Source: Thiocystis minor | GTDB taxonomy: Bacteria > Pseudomonadota > Gammaproteobacteria > Chromatiales > Chromatiaceae | Assembly: GCF_016653465.1 (NCBI RefSeq) | Contig: NZ_NHSQ01000142.1 | Span: 1-64,000, forward strand | Direction of reading: 5' to 3' | DNA: 64,000 bases | In this document: piece by piece, positions 56,572-64,000 of the stretch | Layout: every line of letters starts with the position of its first letter | Position numbering within the stretch: position 1 is the first letter of the stretch | Made by a program: the position numbers and the translations under genes | The notes under the pieces: generated by a model | Told to the model about the DNA's origin: nothing | Seen by the model: the letters and a program-made list of their open reading frames with translations, nothing else | Databases searched by the model: none

Positions 56572-57342
56572 ATGGCATCTCTGAACCTGGACCATCTGCG
56601 ACCCCTGCGCGAGCAACTCGACGGACATGCGATCTACGGCGCCATCGCGCGCGTCGAGGATCTGCGGATCTTCATGCATCACCATGTCTTCTCGGTCTGG
56701 GACTTCATGTCGCTGATCAAGTATCTGCAACGCGCCATCGCCCCGGTCCAGGTGCCCTGGATCCCGAAAGGCGATCCCAGCCTGCGCTATTTCATCAACC
56801 AACTGGTGCTGGAGGAAGAATCGGACACCATCCCGCTCGACGGCGGCCAACTCGGCTATGCCAGCCATTTCGAGTCCTACTGCCAGGCCATGAGCGAGAT
56901 CGGCGCGGACGGCGAGATGCCCTGGCGCTTCCTCAAGCTGGTCGAGGAACAGGGCATCGACCAGGCGCTCTACTCGCCGACCGTGCCCTTGCCCGCCCGT
57001 TATTTTAGCGAGACGACCTTCTGTTTCATCCGCGAGGACAAGCCGCACGAAGTCGCCGCCGCCCTGGCGATCGGCCGCGAAAATCTGATCCCGGCGATGT
57101 TCCGCAAATTCCTCGAACACATGCAAATCAGCGAGACCCAGGCGCCCGCCTTCCATTATTACCTCAACCGGCACATTCATCTGGACGAGGACTTTCATGG
57201 GCCGCTGTCGTTCAAGCTGCTCGAAACCCTCTGCGGCGAGGATCCCGAGCGCATCGCGGAGGCCGAAACGGCCGCGCAGGAGGCGCTCTGCGCGCGGATC
57301 CGCTTCTGGGACGGCGTGCTGGAGGCGATTCGGGCGGGTTAA
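56572..57342 (+). CDS. DUF3050 domain protein (heme-oxygenase-like fold)
   Basis: A 256-residue helical protein. MHHHVFSVWDFMSLIKYLQR, INQLVLEEESD and LNRHIHLDEDFHGPLSFKLL are DUF3050 signatures. The fold is related to heme oxygenase/TenA-like di-iron proteins, and the His and Glu residues (HHH, EEES, RHIHLDE.H) could bind metal. The reaction is not known. GAGGA precedes the ATG. It lies 79 bases after tonB and before a DsrC-like gene. Confidence 0.85.
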   Translation: MASLNLDHLRPLREQLDGHAIYGAIARVEDLRIFMHHHVFSVWDFMSLIKYLQRAIAPVQVPWIPKGDPSLRYFINQLVLEEESDTIPLDGGQLGYASHFESYCQAMSEIGADGEMPWRFLKLVEEQGIDQALYSPTVPLPARYFSETTFCFIREDKPHEVAAALAIGRENLIPAMFRKFLEHMQISETQAPAFHYYLNRHIHLDEDFHGPLSFKLLETLCGEDPERIAEAETAAQEALCARIRFWDGVLEAIRAG

Positions 57343-57434
57343 ACCCCGGTTGATTCGCGATTCCTCGTCTCCACGTTGTAAAAACTGACCAAAAATATCA
57401 ATTATCCCGATCAACGTTCAATGAGGATTCCATC

Positions 57435-57737
57435 ATGACCGCCACCGTCAGCGTTCCGCTCGACAACGAAGGATTTCTGCTTAACCGCGACGACTGGAGC
57501 GAGGAGATCGCCGCCGAACTGGCGCGAACCGACGACTTCGAGATAACCGAACAGGTTATGGCCTTCATTCGCGAGGCACGCGCCATGTATGAGGAAGATG
57601 GCGTGGTGCCGCCGATTCGGATCTTCGCGAAAAAGCAGAAGGTCTCGACTAAGGATCTCTACGATATTTTCAAGAAGGGGCCAATGAAGCTGATCTGCAA
57701 ATGGGGCGGTCTGCCGAAACCCACCGGCTGCGTCTGA
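57435..57737 (+). CDS. DsrC/TusE-family sulfur carrier protein
   Basis: A 100-residue protein. FLLNRDDWSEEIAAELA, FIREARAMYEEDGVVPPIRI and the ending LICKWGGLPKPTGCV identify the family. Both C-terminal cysteines are present, ten residues apart, as in DsrC, which carries sulfur in sulfite reductase-linked metabolism; TusE for tRNA thiolation also has the last one. It stands apart from dsr genes, so it may be a DsrC paralogue with another redox or sulfur-transfer role. GAGG before the ATG supports the start. Confidence 0.9.
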   Translation: MTATVSVPLDNEGFLLNRDDWSEEIAAELARTDDFEITEQVMAFIREARAMYEEDGVVPPIRIFAKKQKVSTKDLYDIFKKGPMKLICKWGGLPKPTGCV

Positions 57738-57782
57738 CACAGCCGACAGGGCTTGGTTGCCCGGACGGCTTCGACAGGCAAT

Positions 57783-57810
57783 GGCGTGGGGACGCCTTGC
57801 CGCCCACGCC
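57783..57810. terminator. Hairpin between convergent dsrC-like and tlpA-like genes
   Basis: GGCGTGGG at 57783-57790 pairs with CCCACGCC at 57803-57810 around a 12-base loop. A 14-base direct repeat ACGCCTTGCCGCCC also overlaps it (57792 and 57806). There is no T-tract, so terminator function is only suggested by position. Confidence 0.35.
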
Positions 57811-57839
57811 TTGCCGCCCCTCCCAAGATCCGCCGCGTG

Positions 57840-58421
57840 TCAGTCCGCGGGCGTTCGTCGATCCCCGTCAGTCTCGATGAGCCCCGCGAGTTGTGCCTCA
57901 AGTTCGTCCGCCGTCACCTCGCCGATCCGACTGAACACTCGTCGCCCGCGCCGATCGAAGATGACGGTAAAGGGGAGTCCCTCGACCCGGTTCCCGAGTC
58001 GTTTCGCCAGGGCGATGGCATCGGCGTCGGCGATCAACAGCGGATAATTGATGGGATCGTCCGCGACGAAGCCTTTGACATCCTCGACACGGTCCACGGC
58101 GATCCCTACGAACTGCACGCCCGATTCATGCAGGGCATTTTGCATGCGAATAAACAGCGGCAGTTCGCGCACGCAGGGCGGACACCAACTGGCCCAGTAG
58201 TTGAGTACCAGAATCTTACCGGCCCAGGCGTTACTGGCGACCAGGTGGCCGTTCAGGTCGGGCAGGCGGAAGTCCGGCAGGGTCTGGATGTCCGTTTCAG
58301 GCTGCTTGCCAAGCCCCTCGATCAGCGGACTTTCGAGCACCCAGCGCTGCCCGAAGATGGCTGCCCCGATGCTGATCCCGCCGGCGAGGAAGGTCACCAT
58401 CATCACCTTGACTGGCTTCAT
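57840..58421 (-). CDS. TlpA-like membrane-anchored thioredoxin
   Basis: A 193-residue protein with an N-terminal helix (VKVMMVTFLAGGISIGAAIF) facing a periplasmic thioredoxin domain. LNYWASWCPPCVRELPLF holds the redox-active WCPPC motif, and GLPFTVIFDRRGR contains the cis-Pro loop. It probably reduces periplasmic disulfides, for example during cytochrome c maturation, receiving electrons from DsbD, whose gene ends four bases into this one. Confidence 0.92.
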   Translation of the reverse strand: MKPVKVMMVTFLAGGISIGAAIFGQRWVLESPLIEGLGKQPETDIQTLPDFRLPDLNGHLVASNAWAGKILVLNYWASWCPPCVRELPLFIRMQNALHESGVQFVGIAVDRVEDVKGFVADDPINYPLLIADADAIALAKRLGNRVEGLPFTVIFDRRGRRVFSRIGEVTADELEAQLAGLIETDGDRRTPAD

Positions 58422-60811
58422 GGCGCGGCCCGGCGCAGGTGCGCCGCAAAGGCCTCGGCGGGCGTGAAGCCAACCAGGCGGTAGCCCTTGCGTTCCTCGC
58501 CCGCCGGATCGAAGAACAGCATGGCCGGCGGTCCGGGGATGCCGAAGCGGCCCTGCATCAACGCCTGATCCTCCGCATCGTTCGCGGTCACGTCGGACTG
58601 GAGCAGCACGAAGCGGCCCATTTCCGCGATCACCGCCGGATCACTGAAGGTATCGCGTTCCATCTCCTTGCAGGAGACGCACCAGTCGGCATAGAAATCG
58701 AGCATGACGGGTTTGCCGGCGGCCCTGGCCGCATTTAGCGCCCGGTCGAGATCCGCGCCGGTCTTGACGCGCTGGAAGGTCGCATGGGCAATCCCGCCGC
58801 CGGGCGGGGTCAGGCCCCGCAACGGCTGGAGCGTGTCCTTGCCCCCGGCGGCGGCGCCCAGCAGCATCAGTGCGCCATAGACGAGCAGAAAGACCCCGAA
58901 CCCTTTCCAGAGCTTGCTCCAGCCGCTTCCGCCGGGCGGCAGATGGGTCAGCGCGCCCAGGTAGACCGCCGAGCAGATCAGGAGCAGACCCCAGAGCAGC
59001 ATGGACACCGCTGGTGGCAGGATGCGTTCGAGCAGCAGGATCGCGACCCCGAGCAGGGCGACGCCGAACACGGCCTTGACGGCCTCCATCCAGGCCCCGG
59101 CGCGGGGCAGCAGCTTGCCGGCCGAGGCACCGATCGCGATGAGCGGCGCGCCCATGCCCATGCTGAGCGCGAACAGGGCGATGCCGCCGAGGACGGCATC
59201 GCCGGTCTGACTGATATAGATGAGCGCGCCGAACAGCGGGGGCGCGACGCAGGGTCCGACGATCAGGGCCGACAGCAGGCCCATGATGGCGACGCCGAGC
59301 AGGGTGCCGCCCTGCTGGCGGTTGCTGATGGTGGCGAGTCTGGATTGCAGGCTCGACGGCAGTTGCAGGTCATAGAAACCGAACATGGAGAGCGCCAGGA
59401 GCACGAAGATCAGCGCGAAGGCGGTCAGAATCCAGGGATTCTGAAAAGCCGCCTGAAGATTGGCGCCGAAGAGCCCGGCCAGCACGCCGACGACGGTATA
59501 GGTGAGCGCCATCGCCAGGACATAGACGAGCGAGAGCGTGAACGCCTTGCGGGTGGTCATGGGCGTGCCGGGCGAGGTCGCGGCGTGGCCGGCGATGATG
59601 CCGGACAGGATCGGGATCATCGGGAAAACGCAGGGCGTGAAGGCCAGCAACAGACCGAACCCGAAGAAGACCGCGACGATGGCCCAGAGATTGCCGCCCG
59701 CGAGGACCGAGGCGATTCGATCCTGTTCGGACACCGGCTCGGCGGCCGGATCGGGGTCGGGCGCGGAGACTGGCTCGAACGACTGGAGCCCGGTCGACCG
59801 CGCGACGGTGTTCAGCGCTTCCGGCAGGTTGAGCGTGATCCGCTGAGTTTGCGGCGGGTAGCAGATACCGATGTCGGCGCAGCCCTGGTATTTGGCGACC
59901 AGCGTGATCTCGGTCGGAGCGGCGGAGCCGCGCAGCAGGGGGACGGCGAGGTCGATCCGGTCGTGATAGACCGCGATATCGCCGAGACTGCCGTCCGGCA
60001 GGATAGAATCCTTCTTGATGTCGCCCGCCGGTCGCTCAAAATCGCCGATGGCGGTTTCGCCGCCGTCCTCCAGTGTGACCTCGACCAGATGCCGATAGAG
60101 ATAGGTTCCGGGCGCGATGTCCCAGGTCAACTGGATCTGGTCGGGAGCGGTCACCTCGGCGAGGAAGCGAAAGGCATCCTCGGCGGCGAGGATCTCGTCC
60201 TCCGTCTCGAAAGCCAGCGATTGTCCGAGGTTGAGGTTGGCCGGCATGTCCGCGGATCGCGGGAGGGCGCGGGGGCTGGCGGAGGGGAGCGAGGCGCTGC
60301 GTTCGGGCAGATCCAGCAGCAGCGTCTGGCGATGCGGCGGATAGCAGAGTCCCGCATCCGCGCAGCCCTGGGACGTGACCTCCAGGGTCAGGATGTCTTC
60401 CGATCCAGGATCGCGGACGACCGGCAGACGGATCTCGGCCTGGGTGCGATAGATGGACACCTCGCCAAAGAACTCGTCCTGCTTGAGTTCCGATTCGGGC
60501 AGGGTCGGGTTGCCGGTGGAGATCCCGAGCGTATTCGATTGAAAACGGAACTTGCTTGCATAGAGGTAATAGCCGTCGGCGATCTCCCAGCGTACGCGAA
60601 CGGTATCCGGGCCATCCGCCCGACCGGAGACGCGGAAGGCCTGGTCCGGCAGCAGAAAGTCGTCCTGCGCCAGGACGGGAAATCCGGCGCCGATCGCCAG
60701 CAGGACGAAGAGGTACAGACGCTGAACGAGAGGGGCGAGACGCCGTGGCGGAGCGATGCCTTGGGATGCCGGGGGTTCAGTCTCGGAAGTCAGTCTTGCT
60801 TGTCGGTGCAT
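58418..60811 (-). CDS. dsbD: Thiol:disulfide interchange protein DsbD with duplicated N-terminal domain
   Basis: A 797-residue protein, longer than the ~565-residue E. coli DsbD. After a signal segment (LYLFVLLAIGAGFPVLA) come two DsbD alpha domains, at about 51-168 and 205-331. Each has its own Cys pair: QGCADAGLCYPP (Cys150/156) and QGCADIGICYPP (Cys311/317). An eight-helix core follows with FTPCVFPMIPILSG and GPCVAPPLFGALIY, and a C-terminal thioredoxin domain has DFYADWCVSCKEMERDTF. It moves electrons from cytoplasmic thioredoxin to periplasmic partners. The gene is coupled to the TlpA-like gene by a four-base overlap. Confidence 0.95.
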   Translation of the reverse strand: MHRQARLTSETEPPASQGIAPPRRLAPLVQRLYLFVLLAIGAGFPVLAQDDFLLPDQAFRVSGRADGPDTVRVRWEIADGYYLYASKFRFQSNTLGISTGNPTLPESELKQDEFFGEVSIYRTQAEIRLPVVRDPGSEDILTLEVTSQGCADAGLCYPPHRQTLLLDLPERSASLPSASPRALPRSADMPANLNLGQSLAFETEDEILAAEDAFRFLAEVTAPDQIQLTWDIAPGTYLYRHLVEVTLEDGGETAIGDFERPAGDIKKDSILPDGSLGDIAVYHDRIDLAVPLLRGSAAPTEITLVAKYQGCADIGICYPPQTQRITLNLPEALNTVARSTGLQSFEPVSAPDPDPAAEPVSEQDRIASVLAGGNLWAIVAVFFGFGLLLAFTPCVFPMIPILSGIIAGHAATSPGTPMTTRKAFTLSLVYVLAMALTYTVVGVLAGLFGANLQAAFQNPWILTAFALIFVLLALSMFGFYDLQLPSSLQSRLATISNRQQGGTLLGVAIMGLLSALIVGPCVAPPLFGALIYISQTGDAVLGGIALFALSMGMGAPLIAIGASAGKLLPRAGAWMEAVKAVFGVALLGVAILLLERILPPAVSMLLWGLLLICSAVYLGALTHLPPGGSGWSKLWKGFGVFLLVYGALMLLGAAAGGKDTLQPLRGLTPPGGGIAHATFQRVKTGADLDRALNAARAAGKPVMLDFYADWCVSCKEMERDTFSDPAVIAEMGRFVLLQSDVTANDAEDQALMQGRFGIPGPPAMLFFDPAGEERKGYRLVGFTPAEAFAAHLRRAAP

Positions 60812-61119
60812 GTGGTTACCCAGCTCAAGTAGTCGTCTAATCCTTCGGTGATCGGGACTGCGATCATCTCCGGTACCTCATAGGGATGCAACTGACGCAG
60901 CCGCTCGATGAGTGGCTCGACGCGCTCCCGGACGGTTTTGATCAGCAGTAGAACCTCGGACTCGCGTTGCAGCTCGCCCTGCCAGCGGTAAACGGACGTG
61001 ATGCCGGGGAGCAGGCTGACGCAGGCAGCAAGCCGCTCCTCGACCAGTCGCTCGGCGAGTCCGAGCGCCGTCTCCCGATCGGGACAGGCGCAGAATAACA
61101 GGCGGTGATGCGCATTCAT
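60790..61119 (-). CDS. cutA: Divalent-cation tolerance protein CutA
   Basis: A 109-residue trimer-forming protein. FCACPDRETALGLAERLVEE and CVSLLPGITSVYRWQGELQR with EVLLLIKT and LHPYEVPEMIAVPITEGLDD are the CutA1 hallmarks. Family members bind copper and affect metal tolerance, though the mechanism is debated. The ATG at 61119 fits the family; an upstream frame to 61200 does not. Its end overlaps the dsbD start by 22 bases, as in other proteobacteria where cutA and dsbD are neighbours. Confidence 0.94.
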   Translation of the reverse strand: MNAHHRLLFCACPDRETALGLAERLVEERLAACVSLLPGITSVYRWQGELQRESEVLLLIKTVRERVEPLIERLRQLHPYEVPEMIAVPITEGLDDYLSWVTTCTDKQD

Positions 61120-61245
61120 CTGTGGGTTTATTCCGTGAATGGTTCTGGTTTGGCATAGTCTGTATGCTTTAGTAGATCGGCGCGGATTCGCTCGCCTCAA
61201 TGCCGGTCGCGCCGGTCGCGGTTTACCTTTCTGGAGAACGCCATC

Positions 61246-61668
61246 GTGCTATTTTTTCTCATCATTCTGATTGGACTGCCGCTGATCGAGATCTATTTTC
61301 TGATCCAGGTCGGCTCCGAAATCGGCGCGCTGCCCACCATCGGGCTCGCGATTCTGACCGCCGTCATCGGCACCCTGCTGGTGCGCCATCAGGGTTTCGG
61401 CGTGCTTCTGCGCGTGCGCGAGATGCTGGACCGGGGCGAGGCGCCCGCGCTCGCAATGATGGACGGCGCACTCTTGCTGATGGCCGGTTTCTTCCTGCTG
61501 CTGCCTGGGTTTCTCACCGACAGTATCGGGTTTCTACTCTTGATCCCGCCGCTGCGGGGATGGATGATCGGCCGTTATATCGACCTGATTCCGGTGTCTC
61601 GCCAGCCGCCTGGAGATCGGAGCGAGCGTCCGCGAATTATCGAGGGGGATTATCGACGCGATGATTAG
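61246..61668 (+). CDS. fxsA: FxsA family membrane protein
   Basis: A 140-residue inner-membrane protein with helices at about 2-20, 28-45 and 70-95. LIEIYFLIQVGSEIGALPTI, LVRHQGFGVL and LPGFLTDSIGFLLLIPPLR are the FxsA signatures. In E. coli its overproduction relieves phage T7 exclusion by the F plasmid; its normal function is unknown. Initiation is at GTG with GGAG upstream. It is divergent from cutA across 126 bases. Confidence 0.92.
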   Translation: MLFFLIILIGLPLIEIYFLIQVGSEIGALPTIGLAILTAVIGTLLVRHQGFGVLLRVREMLDRGEAPALAMMDGALLLMAGFFLLLPGFLTDSIGFLLLIPPLRGWMIGRYIDLIPVSRQPPGDRSERPRIIEGDYRRDD

Positions 61669-61802
61669 GTGCGCGCGATCCGCTATGATGCTTATCATCT
61701 GAGATTGTCGTTTGAGACCCTCGAACAGTGAATCGCTCGCATCGACCATTCGCGTCCATTTTCGTTGCAAGGCCATGGCATGCGCGGCCGGTTGCGCTTG
61801 CG

Positions 61803-63107
61803 ATGGCGGTTTCTCGATGGCTGTTGCCAGGCCTGTTTCTATTGCTGGCTGGCTGTGGCGCCTTGCAACCGGTCGCCACCGAGAACGCGGCGGCGAGCGA
61901 GACGCGAGAAGGCGTGGCGAGGCGCTCCCCAATGCCCCTGCCGCAGGCCCCTCGGGTGTTGAACGACGGCGATCGGTCCGCTCAAGTGGCGGAGTTGCCG
62001 AGCGAGCCTGGCGCGGTCTCTACGCTTTATAGTCAAGATCCGCTCCGTCTCCGTCAGGAAGTGGCGGACGTCTGCGGCAGGTCACGCACGGTTGGCAATC
62101 GCTATTTTTTGCGATCCCTGGTCGCCGATCTCTATTTTTCGGGGGTTGATCCAGCCGCCGGAACCGAGGCGATGCTGCTTGGCAATTGCGGGACGCTGAC
62201 CGATATCCTGACTGAAATGGTAGCGCGTGGCGGGGCGGCCAGCGTCGATCCGATTGTCGCTCGCGCCCGCGCCATCCATGGACCCGGCGCCGCGCGCAAA
62301 ATCCAGTCCGCGGCAAGGGCCGGGCTTACCCGTCATTCCAGCATGACGGAGTCGGAGTCCGACGCGCCCCGCGAAGAACGCCTCTCCTACGGGATGCTCT
62401 ATTTCCCGTCCACCGGCGACTTCTCCCGGCTCGATAGCGCGATGGCGCTGAATCGACTCTACGAGGATGCCATCCCCGGTTATGGGCTGTATACCTTTGT
62501 CCTGCTCGGACAGGGTTTCATCAACCCTTCGGAGAGCGCCGCCGTGCGCTATCGCGAACTCTTTCGGGTGATCGAGACCTATGTCTCCACGACGGATGAA
62601 GACCCCGCCGGACCGAGCGCCGAAACCCCCGCCTTGCTGGTTCCGATCAATGCCGAAAAGATCGGCCGTCCCCTGAGCGAGCAGGTCGCCGTCGATCTGT
62701 CGGATCATATGCGCCGCCATCTTGGACAGTCCCTGCGTCGCGAGGGCCAAGCCCGTTTGGCGGCGACGCTGGACACAGGGGCCGGACCCTTCCTGATTTC
62801 GACCCTTGAGCCGCGCTTTACGCCAACCGATCAAGAGGCGCCCAGGCTGGTGGCGGACCTGTCCACGATTGGAGTCGAATACATCTATGGCATCGTCGAT
62901 GCCTATGATCGTCCCATTCCGCCCGAAGCGAGCGGGCGGGTCGAGAGTCTGCTCCTGATCCGCGATCGCTTGCTCGGGATTCCAATGAGTCCGGTCATCA
63001 CGTCGGATCTCAAGACAAAAATCCAAAGCGCCTGGGTCTTTATGATCGGGCGTTTCGCTGGCGAGCCCGCGGGAGACCGGGTGACGCGCGCGCCGTCCCT
63101 CACTTAA
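61803..63107 (+). CDS. Lipoprotein of unknown function
   Basis: A 434-residue protein starting MAVSRWLLPGLFLLLAGCGA, a classical lipoprotein signal with lipobox LAGC. An in-frame GTG at 61728 would add 25 residues before the signal and is less likely, although neither start has a clear ribosome-binding site. The mature part contains GYGLYTFVLLGQGFIN and EYIYGIVDAYDRPIPP, with no domain I can name. It is probably attached to the inner or outer membrane facing the periplasm. A membrane-protein gene follows after 59 bases on the same strand. Confidence 0.7.
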   Translation: MAVSRWLLPGLFLLLAGCGALQPVATENAAASETREGVARRSPMPLPQAPRVLNDGDRSAQVAELPSEPGAVSTLYSQDPLRLRQEVADVCGRSRTVGNRYFLRSLVADLYFSGVDPAAGTEAMLLGNCGTLTDILTEMVARGGAASVDPIVARARAIHGPGAARKIQSAARAGLTRHSSMTESESDAPREERLSYGMLYFPSTGDFSRLDSAMALNRLYEDAIPGYGLYTFVLLGQGFINPSESAAVRYRELFRVIETYVSTTDEDPAGPSAETPALLVPINAEKIGRPLSEQVAVDLSDHMRRHLGQSLRREGQARLAATLDTGAGPFLISTLEPRFTPTDQEAPRLVADLSTIGVEYIYGIVDAYDRPIPPEASGRVESLLLIRDRLLGIPMSPVITSDLKTKIQSAWVFMIGRFAGEPAGDRVTRAPSLT

Positions 63108-63166
63108 GCATCCTGGCCGTTCCGGTCCGGCAATCGAGCGCCAGAAGGAGGCGATCCGAGCCATTC

Positions 63167-63781
63167 ATGAACATCATTCCCGACAGTCTCGGCAGTTTTA
63201 TCCGGTTTCTGATCGGCATCCTGCTCCTGCAGGGCGTCACCCTGCTCCTGGCCTATACCGCGCTCAAGACCGATTGGTCGGTCACCTGGCCGCTGTTCGC
63301 CCTTCTCGGCGGGGCGATCGGGGTGCTGGTGGCGTTCTGGTTCAACACCATCGTCTACGCGGATCGGCATCGCGCGGTCTCGCGTCTCAGCGAGCGTTTT
63401 TCCAAGGAGCGCGAAAAGATCCGCGTCAAGGCCGAGCAGCAGCGGGCCAAGGACGGGCGTTCCAACGAACGCCTCGCGGCCAAGGCGCGCAACCGCGCCT
63501 CGGCGGGCATGAGTCTGAAGACCGGGGTGGTGGTCGGAGGGACGGTCGGTCTGGGCGTGGCCATGATGGTCGCTCAATTCATGACCCTGGGCCTGATTAC
63601 GCTCACCGCCGCCGGCGGGGCCGCGCTGGGCTACACGGTTCGGGTGCGTCAGGAAAAGATGATCAATGCCAAGCGGTTGGCCGCCGAGGAGCGCGCCTAC
63701 CGGGCGCTCGAGGTCGAACCGGCGACGCACATTCTGCCGCGTCGCCGCCCGAAGAATCACGACGATCTCCAGGACCAATGA
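63167..63781 (+). CDS. Membrane protein of unknown function
   Basis: A 204-residue protein. Two helices (about 11-33 and 42-64) are followed by a charged helical stretch (FSKEREKIRVKAEQQRAKDG), a glycine-rich second pair of helices at about 116-155 (GVVVGGTVGLGVAMMV, GLITLTAAGGAALGYTV) and a basic tail. No family is recognised. The start is preceded by a weak GGAG further upstream. It ends 10 bases before a VOC-family gene. Confidence 0.65.
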   Translation: MNIIPDSLGSFIRFLIGILLLQGVTLLLAYTALKTDWSVTWPLFALLGGAIGVLVAFWFNTIVYADRHRAVSRLSERFSKEREKIRVKAEQQRAKDGRSNERLAAKARNRASAGMSLKTGVVVGGTVGLGVAMMVAQFMTLGLITLTAAGGAALGYTVRVRQEKMINAKRLAAEERAYRALEVEPATHILPRRRPKNHDDLQDQ

Positions 63782-63791
63782 GGACGATACC

Positions 63792-64000
63792 ATGGGCGAG
63801 ATGATGACCTACCCACCCGGAACCTTCTGCTGGGTCGACCTGGCGACCAACGCGCCGGAGTCGGCCAAGGCGTTTTACAGCGCCATTTTTGGCTGGACCG
63901 CGCGGGATGTCCCGACCGACTACGAGATCCCTTACACGCATCTGTTCAGCGGCGGCAAGCTCGCCTGCGCGCTCTACGAGATGGCGCCGGAGCAGGGCGC
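63792..64000 (+). CDS. VOC (glyoxalase/bleomycin-resistance) family protein, 5' part
   Basis: The first 69 residues are visible before the window ends. PPGTFCWVDLATNAPESAKA and FYSAIFGWTARDVPTDYEI match the start of two-domain VOC proteins of the glyoxalase-like type. Such proteins bind a metal between paired beta-alpha-beta modules; the reaction varies and cannot be named from this fragment. Confidence 0.85.
   Translation, partial: MGEMMTYPPGTFCWVDLATNAPESAKAFYSAIFGWTARDVPTDYEIPYTHLFSGGKLACALYEMAPEQG

Noticed and set aside
58784-60832. A 682-codon plus-strand frame
   Set aside because: It is the antisense shadow of dsbD and is full of Gly/Gln/Asp/Arg runs with no recognisable domain.

Overview
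The window is GC-rich DNA from a gammaproteobacterium. Four things point to a purple sulfur bacterium or close relative (Chromatiales type): a cowN gene for CO-tolerant nitrogenase, a DsrC/TusE protein with both terminal cysteines, a gammaproteobacterial lipB-ybeD-dacA-rlpA-mltB-rodA-mrdA-mreDCB block, and many simple-sequence and palindromic intergenic repeats. This is an inference from gene content; no rRNA or tRNA gene was seen, and the taxon is not proven.

Region 1 (1-17300) is a surface-polysaccharide island. It opens with the truncated end of an ISAs1-family insertion sequence. It then carries three separate sulfotransferase modules, two GT4 glycosyltransferases, an AlgI/AlgJ-like O-acetylation pair, an acyltransferase-3 protein, the UDP-GlcNAc 2-epimerase WecB and a Wzm/Wzt ABC exporter followed by a large secreted protein. 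Its centrepiece is a 1234-residue protein joining a sulfotransferase, a coiled coil with four near-identical 28-residue repeats, a GT4-like domain and a GT2 domain. Together these suggest a sulfated, O-acylated exported glycan. Several genes here are visibly AT-rich compared with the flanks.

Region 2 (17450-25300) mixes a MurE-like ligase, a small HExxH protein, an exported Hsp20-like protein, a SnoaL-like protein, the tRNA methylthiotransferase MtaB, glutamate racemase and two secreted proteins of unknown function. Region 3 (25330-36160) starts with cowN behind a good sigma-54 promoter match and continues with the complete minus-strand cell-elongation block mreB-mreC-mreD-mrdA-rodA / mltB-rlpA-dacA-ybeD-lipB. 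That block is broken only by a repeat-filled 490-base gap between rodA and mltB.

Region 4 (36400-45440) holds gatC-gatA without gatB, a diguanylate cyclase with a periplasmic solute-binding sensor, and a minus-strand cluster of a DUF6394-like membrane protein, a TrkA-N potassium channel, a hemerythrin-like protein and ferrochelatase. Region 5 (45600-64000) is rich in iron and redox genes: feoAB, a single-chain restriction-modification enzyme, selO, exbB-exbD-tonB, a DUF3050 protein, a DsrC-like protein, a TlpA-like thioredoxin, a DsbD with a duplicated N-terminal domain, cutA, fxsA, a lipoprotein, a membrane protein and the start of a VOC-family protein.

Short repeats recur between genes: two CGTTGT/ACAACG hairpins, an 11-copy heptamer array, two copies each of a GACGGGGT and a GAGACA palindrome, and two copies of a GACAGGAT-type element.
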